This document shows positions 15,266-16,681 of a DNA stretch of 16,681 nt, piece after piece. The notes under the pieces are model-generated. The model was not told the origin of the DNA. It did no database searches and worked only from the letters and a program-made list of their open reading frames with translations. Source of the stretch: SKVR01 sp964410015 (GTDB taxonomy: Bacteria > Bacteroidota > Bacteroidia > Bacteroidales > UBA7960); the NCBI GenBank assembly GCA_964410015.1, contig CAYPFV010000058.1:1-16681 (forward strand). Direction: 5' to 3'. Made by a program: the position numbers and the translations under genes. Every line of letters starts with the position of its first letter. Position 1 is the stretch's first letter.

Positions 15266-15829
15266 TCAAATGGTCATGATATCACTCTCTTTTTCATCAA
15301 GTAATTTGTCCACTTTTTTGATATACTCATTTGTAAGTTCTTGAATATCTGCTTCCAATCTTTTCACTTCATCTTCCGGGGTACCTTCTTTTTCCAGTTT
15401 TTTTGCGGCATCCATAGCTTCTCTTCTGGCATTACGGATACTAACCTTGCAGATTTCTGCTTCGGCTTTGGATTTTTTCACCAGTTCTTTTCTTCTTTCT
15501 TCGGTGAGTGGAGGAACGATGATGCGAATAATGGTTCCATCATTTTGGGGATTAAAGCCCAGGTTGGCCGCCATAATGGCTTTTTCAATTGGTGCCAGCA
15601 TATTCTTTTCCCATGGTTGTACAACAATGGATTTGGGGTCGGGTGTGTTGATGTTTGATACTTGGGAAAGAGGAGTTAAAGTGCCATAGTAATCCACTTT
15701 CACGCTGTCGAGCATCTGCGGGTTAGCTTTTCCGGCTCTTATCTTAACGAATTCACGTTCAAGGTGCTGAATGCTATTATCCATCTTTTCTTCGGCCTCA
15801 TCATATAAAAAAGCAGTTTCTTCACTCAT
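15266..15829 (-). CDS. frr: Ribosome recycling factor
   Basis: A 187-residue protein that, with EF-G, splits the 70S ribosome after termination. The three-helix bundle and the small beta domain are complete: REFVKIRAGKANPQMLDSVKVDYYG (25-49), TPLSQVSNINTPDPKSIVVQPWEKNML (52-78), the GLxPQNDG-like turn NLGFNPQNDGTIIRIIVPPLTEERRKELVKK (89-119) and the long charged C-terminal helix. The ATG at 15829 gives the standard length. It lies 82 bases after pyrH on the same strand, the usual pyrH-frr order. A possible -7 box at 15874-15881 lies in the gap. Confidence 0.98.
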   Translation of the reverse strand: MSEETAFLYDEAEEKMDNSIQHLEREFVKIRAGKANPQMLDSVKVDYYGTLTPLSQVSNINTPDPKSIVVQPWEKNMLAPIEKAIMAANLGFNPQNDGTIIRIIVPPLTEERRKELVKKSKAEAEICKVSIRNARREAMDAAKKLEKEGTPEDEVKRLEADIQELTNEYIKKVDKLLDEKESDIMTI

Positions 15830-15873
15830 AACAATTTTGTTTTAGGGTTGAATGATTGGGTTGTAAAGCATTG

Positions 15874-15881
15874 CAAAAATA
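15874..15881 (-). promoter_or_regulatory. Possible -7 promoter element for frr
   Basis: The minus strand reads TATTTTTG, matching TAnnTTTG, about 45 bases before the frr ATG. No convincing -33 element is seen, and frr may be read from pyrH instead. Confidence 0.3.
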
Positions 15882-15911
15882 AACTTTTTCAGATAAAAAC
15901 CGGTGTGTTGA

Positions 15912-16634
15912 TTAATTTTTTACCAAGGTTCCGTTAGATTTTCCTTCAATCAATATTTCTTTCAGATTACCCTTTCTATTTACATCAAAAACAATAAGCG
16001 GAATATTATTTTCACGACACAATGTAAAAGCAGTAAGATCCATAATCTTTAAATTTTTTGAATAAGCCTCCTGAAAGGTTAAGTGTTCAAATTTAACGGC
16101 ATTAGGGTCTTTTTCAGGGTCGGCAGAATAAATGCCATCAACCCTTGTTCCTTTCAGTAATACATCTGCCTTGATTTCGATGGCTCTGAGCGCAGCTGCC
16201 GAATCGGTAGTGAAATAAGGATTTCCGGTACCACCGGCAATAATGGTTACAAAACCTTTTTCAATATAATCGATGGCTCGTTGTCTGCTCATTTTTTCAC
16301 AAAGCGGATCAATAGCCAAACCTGATAAAACAACAGAAGGAACCCCGGCATTTTGCAAAGCCGATTGCAGTGCCAATGAATTGATAACTGTAGCAAGCAT
16401 ACCTATATAGTCGCCTTGCACACGGTCAAAACCCTGATTACTTCCAGTAAGACCTCTGAAAATATTACCACCGCCTAAAACCACTGCTACCTCTGTTTTT
16501 TGCTCGTAAACGGACACAATTTCATTTACATATGCCTGAAGCATATCAGCACCTATGCCATATCCGTCTTTAGCGGCTAAAGACTCGCCACTTAATTTGA
16601 GAAGAATTCTTTTGTAGTGTTTCATCTGTTTCAT
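15912..16634 (-). CDS. pyrH: UMP kinase
   Basis: Phosphorylates UMP to UDP in pyrimidine nucleotide synthesis. The protein has 240 residues, is complete, and is of the amino-acid-kinase fold. Motifs are LLKLSGESLA (11-20), VVLGGGNIFRG (51-61), GDYIGMLATVINSLALQ (74-90) with the family Asp, and IIAGGTGNPYFTTDSAAALRA, which forms the UMP and ATP site. The start is ambiguous: MKQMKHY from 16634, or the second ATG at 16625, because the first nine bases ATGAAACAG are followed by a second ATGAAAC. The family start aligns with MKHYKRILLKLSGE, so 16625 may be the real one. The 45-base repeat overlaps the first start codon. frr follows in the usual order. Confidence 0.97.
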   Translation of the reverse strand: MKQMKHYKRILLKLSGESLAAKDGYGIGADMLQAYVNEIVSVYEQKTEVAVVLGGGNIFRGLTGSNQGFDRVQGDYIGMLATVINSLALQSALQNAGVPSVVLSGLAIDPLCEKMSRQRAIDYIEKGFVTIIAGGTGNPYFTTDSAAALRAIEIKADVLLKGTRVDGIYSADPEKDPNAVKFEHLTFQEAYSKNLKIMDLTAFTLCRENNIPLIVFDVNRKGNLKEILIEGKSNGTLVKN

Positions 16635-16676
16635 CTGTTTATAATTTGATTAATTCGGTCAGATGGAGCTCGCTAA
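16632..16676 (-). repeat. 45-base repeat, copy 2, at the pyrH start
   Basis: The partner of the element at 10061-10105, identical at 40 of 45 positions. Four of the five differences are the consecutive spacer bases (ATTC here, at 16653-16656). The 3' end of the element, CAGATG on the minus strand, contains the first pyrH ATG. A six-pair stem between the two CATCTG/CAGATG arms would include that start codon. A further CATCTG at 16623-16628 belongs to the short tandem ATGAAACAG/ATGAAACAC. The window ends five bases beyond it, so the full extent is unknown. Confidence 0.75.
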
Positions 16677-16681
16677 CAGTC

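Noticed and set aside
1..16681. CRISPR array, tRNA, rRNA, insertion sequence, prophage or toxin-antitoxin system
   Set aside because: No regular repeat-spacer pattern, cloverleaf, transposase, integrase or toxin-like gene was found on either strand. The window is mostly housekeeping genes with one glycosyltransferase group.

Overview
The window reads as chromosomal core sequence from a member of the Bacteroidota. The signs are: AT-rich DNA with no clear Shine-Dalgarno sequences before most starts; several matches to the Bacteroidota -7 promoter element TAnnTTTG; an F1 epsilon subunit reduced to 78 residues; and an atpD-atpC pair split from the rest of the ATP synthase genes. A more exact placement is not supported by what I can see.

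Layout. Positions 1-676 hold no convincing intact gene, only a possible small minus-strand reading frame broken at a run of nine A. From 677 to 11696 every gene is on the minus strand. In transcription order these are atpD, atpC, recJ, trpS, a small membrane protein, hflX, a predicted outer-membrane beta-barrel protein, and three glycosyltransferases (GT4, GT2, GT4). From 11968 to 15205 three genes are on the plus strand: a RibF-like riboflavin kinase whose FMN adenylyltransferase half looks decayed, an AI-2E/PerM-type membrane protein, and a radical SAM/SPASM enzyme. A symmetrical hairpin at 15205-15230 can terminate transcription from both sides. Past it, pyrH and frr lie on the minus strand in their usual order.

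How the genes relate. atpD and atpC encode the catalytic beta and the epsilon subunits of F1. recJ and trpS follow closely. The membrane protein, hflX, the barrel protein and the first GT4 gene have gaps of 6 to 23 bases and probably share a transcript. The GT2-GT4 pair may also have its own promoter at about 2826. The three transferases suggest part of a lipopolysaccharide or surface-glycan pathway. pyrH and frr link pyrimidine supply and ribosome recycling, a pairing common in bacteria.

I did not find a clear new defence or mobile system. The best leads are a 45-base repeat at the 5' ends of both atpC and pyrH, with the same orientation and spacing and a fully diverged 4-base spacer; the decayed RibF-like protein; three ATTAACAG boxes spaced 23-24 bases upstream of the hflX cluster; and an orphan radical SAM/SPASM enzyme.
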